Shown here: one piece after another, positions 34,211 through 43,480 of the stretch
How the letters are laid out: every line of letters begins with the position of its first letter
How positions within the stretch are numbered: the stretch's first letter is position 1
Origin: CBFHOS01 sp965657645
GTDB taxonomy: Bacteria; Pseudomonadota; Alphaproteobacteria; Puniceispirillales; Puniceispirillaceae
Length of the DNA stretch: 64,000 bases
Assembly: GCA_965657645.1 (NCBI GenBank)
Contig: CBFHOS010000001.1
Span: forward strand, 1 to 64,000
Reading direction: 5' to 3'
Notes under the pieces: generated by a model
The model's input: only the letters and a program-made list of their open reading frames with translations
The model's database searches: none
Told to the model about the DNA's origin: nothing
Position numbers and translations under genes: made by a program

Positions 34211-35506
34211 CTAACTAACAAGCCCCTCTCCAGTAAGGGCCGATAGCGGTAGGGTGATGGTCACTACACCACTACCAGACTTACTGTTCTTAAATAATAT
34301 TGAGCCGCCGAGGCCCTCAATCAAGGTCCGCGCGATATAAATTCCTAATCCGCGGTGTCCAAGCTGGCCAAAACGTGAGCTATTCCATGGCTGGCCAGCC
34401 CGCGAAAGTACCCCAGAAGAGAAGCCCGGACCGTCATCAGTCACATAGATTGTAACGTCATCAGCAATTGTACGAATCGTGACATCCACATAGGAAACGG
34501 CAAAGGTATTGGCGTTTGAAAGGATGCTTTGCAGGGCCTGAATGAGTTCGGGGCGTTGTTTGGCGCGCGGGCTTGACCGACCATCGGCCACCTTTACGCG
34601 AAATTCGACCATGCTGGCATCAATCCGGTCACTGATTATGGTGTTTATCACTTCATTTAGCGGAACCGGTGTTTCCAATTCCAAATGCCCCACCATCCGT
34701 AACTCATCTAGACTGGCCAATATCACACGGCATCTTTCAACTTCGCTACGCAGCAATTGAACGTCATCATAGATCGGATCATCGACAGTAATTTCCTTGG
34801 CTAATTCATGGCTGATAAGGGTTATCGTGTTGAGCGGCGATCCAAGTTCATGCGCCGCGGCGGTTGCCAATGTGCCCAAAGCCACACTCTGTTGTTCGTC
34901 GGCCATGATCATTTGGGCTTCGGATAGGGCCTCGGCAAGGCGGCGCGATCGTGATGCAACCGACCACACATAACCACCGTTGAAAAACACCGCCAGAACT
35001 AGCGCCATCCATAGCCCGCTTTGATAAAGATCAGGTAGGATCAGAGCGTCCTCACCCCATGGCAAGGGGTAATGATACAGGGCAAGAAAGCTAATATTTG
35101 CCGCGACCAACGCGATGAGGGCAAAGATTTCCTTGGGCCGCAAAATTGCCGCCGAGACAACCACTGGCGCAAGGAATAATGACGCAAACGGGTTCAACAA
35201 GCCGCCCGTGAAAAATAGCGCGGCGGATAATTGCATAATGTCAAAAACCAGCGCCAAAAAATTCTGGTCTGATTTCACATGCGTGATCAGATTGCGCCGC
35301 GTTTGCCAGATATTCACCACCACAGACAGGCTGATGATCATCAAAACCGGTCCAACAGGAACGTCAAAGCCAAGGCCAAAAGCGGTGTAGAGAAGGGCGG
35401 CGAGCTGGCCACAAATGGCCAGCCAGCGCATTTTCAAGATGAGCGTCGTATCAATCGGGCTATGGACAGACTGGATAGTCCGGTCAAAAATTTTAGCTTC
35501 TGCCAT
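34211..35506 (-). CDS. regB: Redox sensor histidine kinase RegB/ActS
   Basis: A 431-residue membrane kinase partner of RegA. Six hydrophobic segments fill 25-185 and include the quinone motif GGLLNPF (101-107, family GGxxNPF). The phosphorylated His219 lies in AAHELGSPL. Cys259 lies exactly 40 residues after it, as does the redox-active Cys265 after His225 in R. capsulatus. N and G boxes follow in the ATPase domain (ILSNANTF, DDGPGF, GLGIYIARTL). It lies 45 bp downstream of gyrB. Confidence 0.94.
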   Translation of the reverse strand: MAEAKIFDRTIQSVHSPIDTTLILKMRWLAICGQLAALLYTAFGLGFDVPVGPVLMIISLSVVVNIWQTRRNLITHVKSDQNFLALVFDIMQLSAALFFTGGLLNPFASLFLAPVVVSAAILRPKEIFALIALVAANISFLALYHYPLPWGEDALILPDLYQSGLWMALVLAVFFNGGYVWSVASRSRRLAEALSEAQMIMADEQQSVALGTLATAAAHELGSPLNTITLISHELAKEITVDDPIYDDVQLLRSEVERCRVILASLDELRMVGHLELETPVPLNEVINTIISDRIDASMVEFRVKVADGRSSPRAKQRPELIQALQSILSNANTFAVSYVDVTIRTIADDVTIYVTDDGPGFSSGVLSRAGQPWNSSRFGQLGHRGLGIYIARTLIEGLGGSILFKNSKSGSGVVTITLPLSALTGEGLVS

Positions 35507-35538
35507 GGTTTTCCATTCCCGATATCAGTGTCTAGTAA

Positions 35539-35550
35539 CAGGCGCGCCTG
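35539..35550. other. 12-bp perfect palindrome at the gyrB stop
   Basis: CAGGCGCGCCTG directly follows the gyrB stop codon on the minus strand. It has no T-run, so it is not a convincing terminator. It may be a weak hairpin or simply chance. Confidence 0.3.
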
Positions 35551-37986
35551 CTAGACATCGAGATTTGCTACCCGCAATGCATTTTCCTGAATGAAGTTAC
35601 GGCGCTCTTCAACCGCTTCACCCATCAATGTCGAGAAGGCGTTATCCGCTTCTTCTTCCTGTTCAATTGTCACTTGCAGGAAGATCCGCTGATCAGGATC
35701 AAGCGTGGTTTCCCACAATTGCTCTGGGTTCATCTCCCCAAGACCCTTATAGCGGGAAATCTGGGCACCCTTACGACCAGTCTGGAAAATCAACTGTGAC
35801 AATTGCGATGGACCATTCACCCCGGACTGCACCGCGCCCAGCCGTAATTCGGCTGAATTTTGGTAAATCGCAGTAAGGTGCGCAGCCATTTCATCAAGCT
35901 GTTTCGACTCGGGCAGTGCGATAATCCGATGATCAATCACATAGCGTTCTTGAATACCGCGCAAGCGCCGTTGAACGACAATCGCCGAGCCATGTTCGGT
36001 ATCCTCAATAGCGCCCGTCCATCCGCGCTCAAGCGTGCTTGCATGGCTCTCGAGCCGCTCTGCCAATGTTGTTGCCGCGTCAGCATTGGTGAGATTGCCA
36101 GCAGATAGAAGACCGGCAATCGCCGCCTGTTCGATAACGTCACGGCTACCAAGCTGGCGGCCAGCCTGTTCAACCAGACGGCTCGCAACCATCGCCTTAT
36201 TGGCAAAATCACGCAGTTCCTCACCGGCAATCTGGGCACCGCCATGAAGGGTGATTACAGCATCCTTCAAACCGGCATCCATCAAATAGGAATCGAGTTC
36301 GCGCTGGTCTTTAAGATAGACCTCTGATTGACCGCGCTTTGCCCTAAACAGCGGTGGCTGGGCAATATAGAGATAGCCCTGTTCGATCAAAGGCCGCATG
36401 TGACGGAAGAAAAAGGTGAGTAGCAATGTGCGAATATGGCTACCGTCAACGTCGGCGTCAGTCATGATCACAACTTTATGATAGCGGATTTTTTCCACTT
36501 CCATTTCGGCATTGCCAACACCGGCACCAAGGGCGGTGATCAATGTGCCAATTTCCGCCGAGGACAGCATTTTATCAAGACGCGCACGTTCCACATTCAG
36601 GATCTTACCGCGCAAGGGCAGGATCGCCTGATTGGAACGATCACGGCCTTGTTTGGCCGAACCACCCGCGGAATCACCCTCCACCAGATATATTTCTGAT
36701 TTGGCCGGGTCACGTTCCTGACAATCAGCGAGTTTTCCGGGCAGGCTGGCAATATCCATCACGCCCTTGCGCCGTGTTAGGTCACGCGCCTTGCGGGCGG
36801 CCTCACGGGCGGCGGCGGCTTCATAGGCCTTTGAAACAATCTTTTTCGCATCGGCAGGATGCTCTTCAAACCACTGGTTAAGACAATCGGCAACGGCCTG
36901 TTCAACCACTGGACGCACTTCAGATGAAACCAGCTTGTCTTTGGTCTGGGACGAGAATTTTGGATCGGGCACTTTTACCGACACAATCGCGGTGAGGCCT
37001 TCACGCGAATCCTCACCGGTTAGCTGGACCTTTTCACGCTTGGCGATTCCCGATGATTGCGCATAGGCGTTAACCACGCGTGTCATCGCCCCGCGAAAAC
37101 CAGCAAGGTGCGCCCCGCCATCGCGTTGGGGAATGTTATTGGTGAAACAAAGGGTGTTTTCATGGAAAGAATCGGTCCATGCCATAGATAGCTCGACGGT
37201 GATATCATCGCGTGTTGTTTCAACAGCGATAATGTCATGCAACGTCGATTTTGACCGGTTTAGCCATTCCACAAATGCCTGCAAGCCACCTTCAAAAAAG
37301 AACTCAGAAATAGTCGGCTCGGCGTCGCGCTCGTCGCGCAGGTGAATACGCACACCAGAATTCAAAAAGGCAAGCTCACGCAATCTGTGTTCAAGCGTGG
37401 CAAATTCAAAATTGATATTCGAAAAGGTTTCGACAGACGGCATAAAGCTAATATGCGTTCCGCTCTTGCCATTTGCAGGTCCGACATCTTGCAACGAACC
37501 CTGCGCGTCGCCGTGATTGAAGGTCAATTCATGCTGGCGGTCATTGCGGAAAATGGTGAGCTTTAGCCATTGTGATAGCGCGTTAACAACCGACACACCC
37601 ACACCGTGCAGACCACCGGAAACCTTGTAGGAATTATTGTCAAATTTACCACCAGCATGGAGCTGGGTCATGATGACCTCGGCGGCTGATACGCCTTCTT
37701 CATGGTGAATATCTACCGGAATACCGCGGCCATTATCGGTCACCGTTACCGATCCATCCTTGTTCAACACCACCTCGACAATATCGCAATGTCCGGCAAG
37801 CGCCTCATCGATGGCGTTATCGACAACCTCATAAACCATGTGATGCAGGCCAGAACCATCATCGGTGTCACCGATATACATGCCCGGGCGTTTTCGCACC
37901 GCGTCCAGACCCTTTAGCACCTTAATCGAATCAGCGCCGTAATCTTCTGAATTTGGCTCGCTATTTTGGGTTTCATCACTCATCAT
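35551..37986 (-). CDS. gyrB: DNA gyrase subunit B
   Basis: A type II topoisomerase ATPase subunit of 811 residues, which with GyrA introduces negative supercoils. It has the GHKL ATPase motifs near the N-terminus (VVDNAIDEALAG, DNGRGIPVD, GGLHGVGVSVVNALS), then the transducer and the TOPRIM domain with EGDSAGGSAKQGRD and the metal site DADVDGSHI. Length is close to the 804 of E. coli. The recF stop overlaps its start (ATGATGA), so both are co-translated. An ATG one codon later has a better-spaced GAGG. Confidence 0.98.
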   Translation of the reverse strand: MMSDETQNSEPNSEDYGADSIKVLKGLDAVRKRPGMYIGDTDDGSGLHHMVYEVVDNAIDEALAGHCDIVEVVLNKDGSVTVTDNGRGIPVDIHHEEGVSAAEVIMTQLHAGGKFDNNSYKVSGGLHGVGVSVVNALSQWLKLTIFRNDRQHELTFNHGDAQGSLQDVGPANGKSGTHISFMPSVETFSNINFEFATLEHRLRELAFLNSGVRIHLRDERDAEPTISEFFFEGGLQAFVEWLNRSKSTLHDIIAVETTRDDITVELSMAWTDSFHENTLCFTNNIPQRDGGAHLAGFRGAMTRVVNAYAQSSGIAKREKVQLTGEDSREGLTAIVSVKVPDPKFSSQTKDKLVSSEVRPVVEQAVADCLNQWFEEHPADAKKIVSKAYEAAAAREAARKARDLTRRKGVMDIASLPGKLADCQERDPAKSEIYLVEGDSAGGSAKQGRDRSNQAILPLRGKILNVERARLDKMLSSAEIGTLITALGAGVGNAEMEVEKIRYHKVVIMTDADVDGSHIRTLLLTFFFRHMRPLIEQGYLYIAQPPLFRAKRGQSEVYLKDQRELDSYLMDAGLKDAVITLHGGAQIAGEELRDFANKAMVASRLVEQAGRQLGSRDVIEQAAIAGLLSAGNLTNADAATTLAERLESHASTLERGWTGAIEDTEHGSAIVVQRRLRGIQERYVIDHRIIALPESKQLDEMAAHLTAIYQNSAELRLGAVQSGVNGPSQLSQLIFQTGRKGAQISRYKGLGEMNPEQLWETTLDPDQRIFLQVTIEQEEEADNAFSTLMGEAVEERRNFIQENALRVANLDV

Positions 37987-39224
37987 ATCACCTCGAATTG
38001 TGGTGTTTTATCTGGCGCATCACCGCCGAAAATACGGATAAATTTGGCCCCGTTACCAAGGCCCTTGAATTGTTTATCGCTGGTTCCAGTGAACCAGGTC
38101 TGTCCGCCCAAAACCGCCAAGGCCTCGAACAATGACAGGCGGCGATCGTCATCAAGATGCGCCGCGACATCGTCGAGCAACATCAATGGCGGCTGGCCTA
38201 GCCGCCGATGCTGGAGACGGGCATGAGCCAGAACCACAGCAATCAACAAGGCCTTTTGCTGGCCGGTAGATGCCAGCACCGCGGGTTTGTCCAGCACAGT
38301 ATCAAACGCGCCAAGGTCACTAGCATGCGGACCAGCCAACCGGCTTTCGCCTGCACCACGCTGGGCCGCCGCTTCTTTAATCAGCCGGTCTTCAACCGCC
38401 AGCGCCGGCATTTCTGCTAGCCATGTTTCAACATCACCGACCAATTCAAGCCGGATACCGGGGAAACCAAACCAGCCATCATGGGCCTCGGCGTTCAAAT
38501 CCTTGATCAACGCCTGACGCGCCGCGGTAATCGCAACGGCGGTTTCGGCTAATCCTGCCTCCAAGGCAACAAACCATGTCTCGTCGCCGCGGCCTTCTGA
38601 TAGTAACAGACTGCGCTCTCGCAGGATCTTGTCATAACGGTTAATCCGGCCGATATGGGCAGGATCAAAAGCGATCACCAATCGGTCAAGAAACCGGCGG
38701 CGCGCACCCGGCGTATCAACAAAAATTCCATCCATCTGCGGCGTTAGCCATGAAACCGAAAAATGGCCGCCAATTTCGGCTTGCGAAACAGTTTCACCAT
38801 TACAGCGCATAATTCTGCGGCCGGTATCTGAATCAACCGGAACGCCGCTACCAATACGGATCCGTGCCTCGCTGGTTTCGAGTTCAGCGGCAACCGCCCA
38901 ATTGGCCATATTCGTGCCCGCCATGGGCAGATGTTCCGATTTTGCCCGCCGCATGCCGCGCCCCGGTGCCAATAATGACACCGCCTCGAGCATATTGGTT
39001 TTGCCCGCACCATTGTGACCGAACAACACCACCGGCTGTTGATCCAGAACTAGCTTCGCGCTCTTATAGTTTCGAAAATTATCTAGCGAGAGAGACGATA
39101 ACCAACATGATGGCGCCTCTTTACTGGACCCGTCCGGGCCTGCCTCACCTAGGCCAGTAACAGCCGAGGCGCGGTGCGATGTTGCATCGGCGGCAAAGTC
39201 AATTTTCTGAGACACCCCCACCAA
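37983..39224 (-). CDS. recF: DNA replication and repair protein RecF
   Basis: A RecF ATPase that helps load RecA at gaps. Residues 41-54 hold the start of the RecF fold (WLSSLSLDNFRNY) and the Walker A loop GHNGAGKTN follows; the later VLASTGQQKALLIAVVLAHA (signature) and LMLLDDVAAHLD (Walker B) are present. At 413 residues it has about 40 extra residues before the fold. The reading frame begins at a TTG (39224) with GTG codons at 39221 and 39215, so the true start may be internal. It lies 7 bp after dnaN. Confidence 0.93.
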   Translation of the reverse strand: MVGVSQKIDFAADATSHRASAVTGLGEAGPDGSSKEAPSCWLSSLSLDNFRNYKSAKLVLDQQPVVLFGHNGAGKTNMLEAVSLLAPGRGMRRAKSEHLPMAGTNMANWAVAAELETSEARIRIGSGVPVDSDTGRRIMRCNGETVSQAEIGGHFSVSWLTPQMDGIFVDTPGARRRFLDRLVIAFDPAHIGRINRYDKILRERSLLLSEGRGDETWFVALEAGLAETAVAITAARQALIKDLNAEAHDGWFGFPGIRLELVGDVETWLAEMPALAVEDRLIKEAAAQRGAGESRLAGPHASDLGAFDTVLDKPAVLASTGQQKALLIAVVLAHARLQHRRLGQPPLMLLDDVAAHLDDDRRLSLFEALAVLGGQTWFTGTSDKQFKGLGNGAKFIRIFGGDAPDKTPQFEVI

Positions 39225-39231
39225 ATGTAAC

Positions 39232-40335
39232 TCACACCCGCATTGGCATCAGGACAAACAGGCTGGCCTCATCACCTGGTGCACGCACCAGACTTGGCGA
39301 GCCCTGATCGGCAAGCGCAAATTCAACGGTTTCGTTATTAACCTGTCCGGCAATATCGAGCAGATAACGGGCGTTAAAGCCAATTTCCATTTCCGGCCCG
39401 TCATAGCTAACCTCAAGCTCTTCAACCGCGCTAGAGGCGTCGGTACTGCTTGCCGATAGATTAAGCGTGCCAGGAGACAGGCGCATCTTGATAGAGCGGG
39501 ACTTTTCAGAAGAAATAGTCGACACACGGTCAACAGCGGCCGAAAAGGCACCCACATCAACCTGCATGATGCGGTCATTCCCCTGTGGAATAACGCGCGT
39601 GTAATCAGGGAAAGTGCCATCGATAAGCTTGCTCTTTAGGCGAACAACGCCAAAGCCAAACTCGGCCCGCGTATCCGACAATGATACCGACACATCGCCG
39701 TCAAAATCATCCAACAGCTTGCGCAATTCGGTAACCGCCTTGCGGGGCAGGATGATCGATGGCATCTGCGCCGCACCAGATGGCAGGGCCTGACGCGTCA
39801 TTGCCAGCCGGTGACCATCAGTCGCCACCGCACAAAGCTCGCCCGATTCCGATTTATGCAGATAAATACCGTTCAGGTAATACCGGGTTTCCTCGGTCGA
39901 AATGGCAAATTTAGTGGCGTCAATCAGATCCCGGATATCGGCCGCGGTCAGCGTGAAATTAACCGGCATGTCGCTTGAGTTGATCGCCGGGAAATCTTCG
40001 ACCGGCAATGTTGGCAAACGGAAGTTTGACCGACCCGCGCTAATCATCGCGTGACCATCAGCAACAGACACCTCAACCTCGGCACCATCAGGCAGTTTAC
40101 GCGCAATGTCGTACAGCATATGCGCCGACACCGTGGTTGTACCGGCCGTGGCGACAGAACACCCTACCTCGGTTGCAATATCCATATCCATGTCGGTAGC
40201 CGTCATTGATAGCTGGCCATCCTCAGCGCGCAGCACAACATTGGCGAGGATGGGAATTGTGTTGCGGCGCTCGACAACAGATTGCACATGACCCAATGGC
40301 CGTAACAGGCTCATTCTATCTATAGTTAGCTTCAT
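39232..40335 (-). CDS. dnaN: DNA polymerase III sliding clamp (beta subunit)
   Basis: The clamp that tethers DNA polymerase III, 367 residues as in E. coli (366). It begins MKLTIDRMSLLRPLGHVQSV, the normal family start, and contains ERRNTIPILANV, and the three domain repeats. The ATG at 40335 was chosen for this reason; an upstream in-frame start would add 21 residues. The upstream gap to dnaA is 269 bp. It forms the expected dnaA-dnaN-recF-gyrB block. Confidence 0.98.
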   Translation of the reverse strand: MKLTIDRMSLLRPLGHVQSVVERRNTIPILANVVLRAEDGQLSMTATDMDMDIATEVGCSVATAGTTTVSAHMLYDIARKLPDGAEVEVSVADGHAMISAGRSNFRLPTLPVEDFPAINSSDMPVNFTLTAADIRDLIDATKFAISTEETRYYLNGIYLHKSESGELCAVATDGHRLAMTRQALPSGAAQMPSIILPRKAVTELRKLLDDFDGDVSVSLSDTRAEFGFGVVRLKSKLIDGTFPDYTRVIPQGNDRIMQVDVGAFSAAVDRVSTISSEKSRSIKMRLSPGTLNLSASSTDASSAVEELEVSYDGPEMEIGFNARYLLDIAGQVNNETVEFALADQGSPSLVRAPGDEASLFVLMPMRV

Positions 40336-40533
40336 TCGTTTTCTCTTCATCTGGTCTGCGACATGGCCGTTGCCATACGTTGGTAACGCATCAGACAAAA
40401 GCCCGTGGATATTTGCTCATGCCGCTAGCCCCAATCGGGTTAATTACCTGAATTTAACAGCATTATTTAACTCACTACTAAATATAGCATGAGATTAACC
40501 AACAAGCATCAAAATATTGAGTTTTTGGGCCCT

Positions 40534-40566
40534 GCGAATCGGGGCGACGCAGAGCGTGCGAATCGG
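40534..40566. repeat. Direct repeat GCGAATCGG between dnaA and dnaN
   Basis: GCGAATCGG occurs twice (40534-40542 and 40558-40566), 24 bp apart, downstream of the dnaA stop. Each copy holds a GANTC site, the target of the alphaproteobacterial CcrM methylase. This may link dnaN transcription to the cell cycle; it is only suggestive. Confidence 0.4.
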
Positions 40567-40604
40567 CGAGGACCCACCACGAAAAAGCACGGTTTTTGAG
40601 GGAT

Positions 40605-42215
40605 TTAATTAGCCAATAGCGACTTTAGCAACTGGACGTCTTCAGCAATTTCAGGATTGGTATCCATATGCTGTTCAATCGCCCGCACCGCATGCATCAC
40701 TGTGGTGTGATCGCGGCCACCAAATTGCCGGCCGATCTCTGGATAGGACAGCGAGGTCAACATTTTCGCCAGATACATCGCAACCTGCCGTGGCCGTGCG
40801 ATATTACGCGCCCGACGTGTCGAGAACATCTCCGAGACACGGATACCATAATGGGCGGCAACCCGCTTTTGGATCGCATCAACACTGACGCGCCGTGAAC
40901 TGGCCCGCAATAGATCAGCAAGAAGATCAGCCGTGCTCTCGATGGTGATTTCGCGGCCAACCAAAGTGGCATGCGCCATGATCCGGTTTAGCGCGCCTTC
41001 GAGTTCACGCACGTTACTGGCAATCCGGTGCGCCAGAAATTCCAGCACCTTGTCCGGGATCATAACCGGCGATTGCTCGGCCTTAGCCTGTAGGATGCCG
41101 AGCCGCAATTCGTAATCGGCCGGATGAATATCCGCCACCATACCCCAGCCCAGACGCGAACGCAGGCGCTCTTCCATACCTTCAAGATCGGTTGGCGACT
41201 TATCAGCAGACAGAATTACCTGCCGCCCATCTTCAACCAGCGAATTAAAAGTGTGGAAAAACTCTTCTTGGGTTGAGTCCTTGCCGCTGATGAATTGCAC
41301 ATCATCGATCATCAACACATCAACCGAGCGGAATTGTTCTTTGAATGACATCGTGTCGCGAAAACGCAATGCCCGCACAAATCGGTACATGAATTTTTCT
41401 GCGGACAGATACATCACTTTGCGGTGCGGTGCCTGTTCACGGATGTGCCATGCAATCGCATGCATCAGATGGGTTTTGCCAAGGCCAACGCCGCCATAAA
41501 GGAATAGCGGGTTAAACGCGACTGTATCGCTCTCGGCGGTGCGTCTTGCCACGGCAAAGGCCAATTCATTCGCCTTACCAACTACGAAATTGGCAAATGT
41601 GTAACGCGGGTCAAGACCAGCCAGCAAATCATCCGAGCGGGCCTGACCAGACGGCAATGCGTCGCCTCCAGAATTTAGGCCAGAATTTAGGCCAGTATTT
41701 AAGCCAGATTGGGCATTATTGGTGATTCGCGGGGCGCCAGATGATCCGCGGCCCATATTATTATGCGTGTTATTTTGGATAGTATTTTGAGATGGAGCAA
41801 CACGCACATCAACGGTTTTGATAGTGCCGGCCTTGGCCCCTAATTCAGCGCTGAACTCAACAGATGAAATAACCCGGAGCCGGTCAGCGAATTGGCTATT
41901 GACCCGATCCCGCGCCAGTGAACTAGGCGCATCCAGCGTCAAAACACCATTTTTGAGAGTAGCTACACCTAGTGGCTTTATCCAATTGCGCCATGCCGCC
42001 TCGCCAATGTCACGGCGCATCCGCACAGATATCCGTGCCCACGCCTCGGCCACCGGCGCGTCATGGGATGCGGCTTGTGTATGCGTGTCGGCTGAGGTGG
42101 TCTGGGAAGGCTGGCCAACCAGACCCGCGCTATCTCCAAGCGGCAGGCTGTCGGGCTTCAGATCGTCTAACCAAGGGCTATTATCGGCAGGATTGTCTTC
42201 AATATTACCTGACAT
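40605..42215 (-). CDS. dnaA: Chromosomal replication initiator DnaA
   Basis: The initiator ATPase that opens oriC, 536 residues. Domain I follows an extra ~55-residue N-terminal tail, and the AAA+ domain has Walker A GGVGLGKTHLMHAI, Walker B DVLMIDDVQF, sensor regions, and domain IV with the DnaA signature GGRDHTTVMHAVRAIE. The linker (about 171-183) has three SGLN/TGLN repeats encoded by a 12-bp tandem array. It is minus-strand, with rpsT and the likely control region upstream. Confidence 0.98.
   Translation of the reverse strand: MSGNIEDNPADNSPWLDDLKPDSLPLGDSAGLVGQPSQTTSADTHTQAASHDAPVAEAWARISVRMRRDIGEAAWRNWIKPLGVATLKNGVLTLDAPSSLARDRVNSQFADRLRVISSVEFSAELGAKAGTIKTVDVRVAPSQNTIQNNTHNNMGRGSSGAPRITNNAQSGLNTGLNSGLNSGGDALPSGQARSDDLLAGLDPRYTFANFVVGKANELAFAVARRTAESDTVAFNPLFLYGGVGLGKTHLMHAIAWHIREQAPHRKVMYLSAEKFMYRFVRALRFRDTMSFKEQFRSVDVLMIDDVQFISGKDSTQEEFFHTFNSLVEDGRQVILSADKSPTDLEGMEERLRSRLGWGMVADIHPADYELRLGILQAKAEQSPVMIPDKVLEFLAHRIASNVRELEGALNRIMAHATLVGREITIESTADLLADLLRASSRRVSVDAIQKRVAAHYGIRVSEMFSTRRARNIARPRQVAMYLAKMLTSLSYPEIGRQFGGRDHTTVMHAVRAIEQHMDTNPEIAEDVQLLKSLLAN
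41668..41703. repeat. 12-bp tandem repeat inside dnaA
   Basis: Three tandem copies of CCAGAATTTAGG, the third with two changes, encode the repeated (S/T)GLN tetrapeptide in the flexible domain II linker. The period is a multiple of three, so copy-number change keeps the frame. Confidence 0.9.
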
Positions 42216-42590
42216 GTAGCCCCCAAATTTTTAATGGTTTAACGTTGAACAACACCCCGGCGACGTCGCGCGGTGTTGGTAGACATTACCTAGCGATCAC
42301 ACATTTAAGCAAGATGCCAGAGCGCCAGAATCACAAAATAAACATACTAAAAATGCAGTTATTTCTGTTGACATAATTTTGGCAGGAAAACGGCTAATTG
42401 ACCCATAAAGCTAAATGTTTCAATGGCCGAATCGGATCGAGGTAATCTAGCGACTAAGGTTATCCCACCAAATGGCAAAACCAGAAAAAGACGCACAAAT
42501 GACAAAAGGCCCAGTGGGTTTCTGGACCTAGTGTAAATATTATTTAGGCTATCAGGCCGATTTATCATCCAGCCATAGCGCGCTTACTAT
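42216..42590. other. 375-bp dnaA upstream gap
   Basis: This region between rpsT and dnaA holds the likely dnaA promoter and 5' leader, and the rpsT terminator. Two GANTC (CcrM) sites are seen at 42328-42332 and 42429-42433. No perfect DnaA box (TTATCCACA) was found here, so an origin cannot be assigned, although dnaA upstream gaps are a common oriC location. No RNA gene was recognised. Confidence 0.5.
42504..42528 (-). terminator. Rho-independent terminator of rpsT
   Basis: On the minus strand GGTCCAG pairs with CTGGGCC (one G-T pair) around a 7-nt loop, followed by TTTT. It lies about 60 bp after the rpsT stop, matching transcription towards dnaA. Confidence 0.6.
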
Positions 42591-42857
42591 TTAAGCGGCG
42601 AGTGCCTTAACGCGGCTAGATAGACGCGACATTTTGCGAGATGCCGTATTCTTGTGGATAACACCACGCGATACACCGCGCATCAGCTCAGGCTGTGCGT
42701 TGCGTAGCGCTTCACGAGCTTGCTCGGCGTCACCAGCAGAAATTGCTACCTCAACTTTTTTGAGGAACGTCCGGATACGGCTCATGCGCGCACCATTGAT
42801 GATGGCGCGATTTGCGTTACGACGAATACGTTTCTTTGCAGACTTATGATTTGCCAT
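42591..42857 (-). CDS. rpsT: 30S ribosomal protein S20
   Basis: An 88-residue small-subunit protein that starts MANHKSAKKRIRR and has the mixed basic helices and GVIHKNTASRKMSRL end typical of S20. It binds 16S rRNA early in assembly. The ATG at 42857 fits the family start; an ATG three codons earlier is also in frame. Position upstream of dnaA is a common alphaproteobacterial order. Confidence 0.97.
   Translation of the reverse strand: MANHKSAKKRIRRNANRAIINGARMSRIRTFLKKVEVAISAGDAEQAREALRNAQPELMRGVSRGVIHKNTASRKMSRLSSRVKALAA
42653..42661 (-). promoter_or_regulatory. Perfect DnaA-box sequence inside rpsT
   Basis: TTATCCACA on the minus strand matches the E. coli DnaA-box consensus exactly. 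It lies within the rpsT codons for V-I-H-K, so it may be a by-product of that conserved peptide. Near-matches with one mismatch occur at 41252-41260, 43002-43010 and 45546-45554. Confidence 0.35.
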
Positions 42858-42981
42858 GGGGCTCAAAAATCCCTGTTAAATTCCAATGTGTCGCGGTGTA
42901 TATGACGTTTTTGCCTGTTCCGTCAAGCGATTTAGGCCTTGTTGCCCCCACCAAACATCAATTCGGGCAACGATATGGGCA

Positions 42982-43401
42982 TCAATTCGGGCGTAGCATG
43001 ATTTTCCACAGGGCGCCGGCCGCTGTTTTGACCTTCGTAACGCTTAATTTCTCAGGCCCACGCTCCCAATTTCCGTTGCCGCCTACCCAGCCAAGCCCCG
43101 GAAGCGCCGAATCGTAAAATGCGATTATATCGGCCGATGAATTGGCGTTTGAGGCAAAAATCATAACGATCCGGCCACTCGGCGAATCGAAGGCAAAACC
43201 AAGTTCCGGCTCGATTACCAGACCATCCATAATCGGCACGTCACCAACCCAGCGATCCTGTTGGGCGGCAGAGGCACCAAGCGGCGTCCATACCGCGCCC
43301 ATCACCAGCAATGAAACCAGCGCCAAAACACGGCCAACCCTGTTTAGGGGCAAAGCAACAAGACGAAGTGATGCAGGGGCAAGGAAGGGAGTGATAGTCA
43401 T
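42982..43401 (-). CDS. Conserved secreted protein of unknown function
   Basis: A 139-residue protein with an N-terminal signal (a basic start, then a hydrophobic core around 24-40, and cleavage after ASA). The mature part has VPIMDGLVIEPELGFAFDSP, ADIIAFYDSALPGLGW and a WERGPEKLSV motif, a pattern I associate with small conserved alphaproteobacterial proteins of unknown role. It lies between mutM and rpsT on the same strand, and is likely periplasmic. Confidence 0.75.
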   Translation of the reverse strand: MTITPFLAPASLRLVALPLNRVGRVLALVSLLVMGAVWTPLGASAAQQDRWVGDVPIMDGLVIEPELGFAFDSPSGRIVMIFASNANSSADIIAFYDSALPGLGWVGGNGNWERGPEKLSVTKVKTAAGALWKIMLRPN

Positions 43402-43480
43402 ATCGCCTCTATGTGGCCAAAGGTTGCGGTGTAGGGTGCGTTACAAGAGGTACACCAGAAATCATACTTAGCAGGATAAC

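Noticed and set aside
42653..42661. DnaA box in rpsT as proof of oriC
   Set aside because: It lies in codons of a conserved peptide and is not part of a cluster of perfect boxes; reported only as a weak site.
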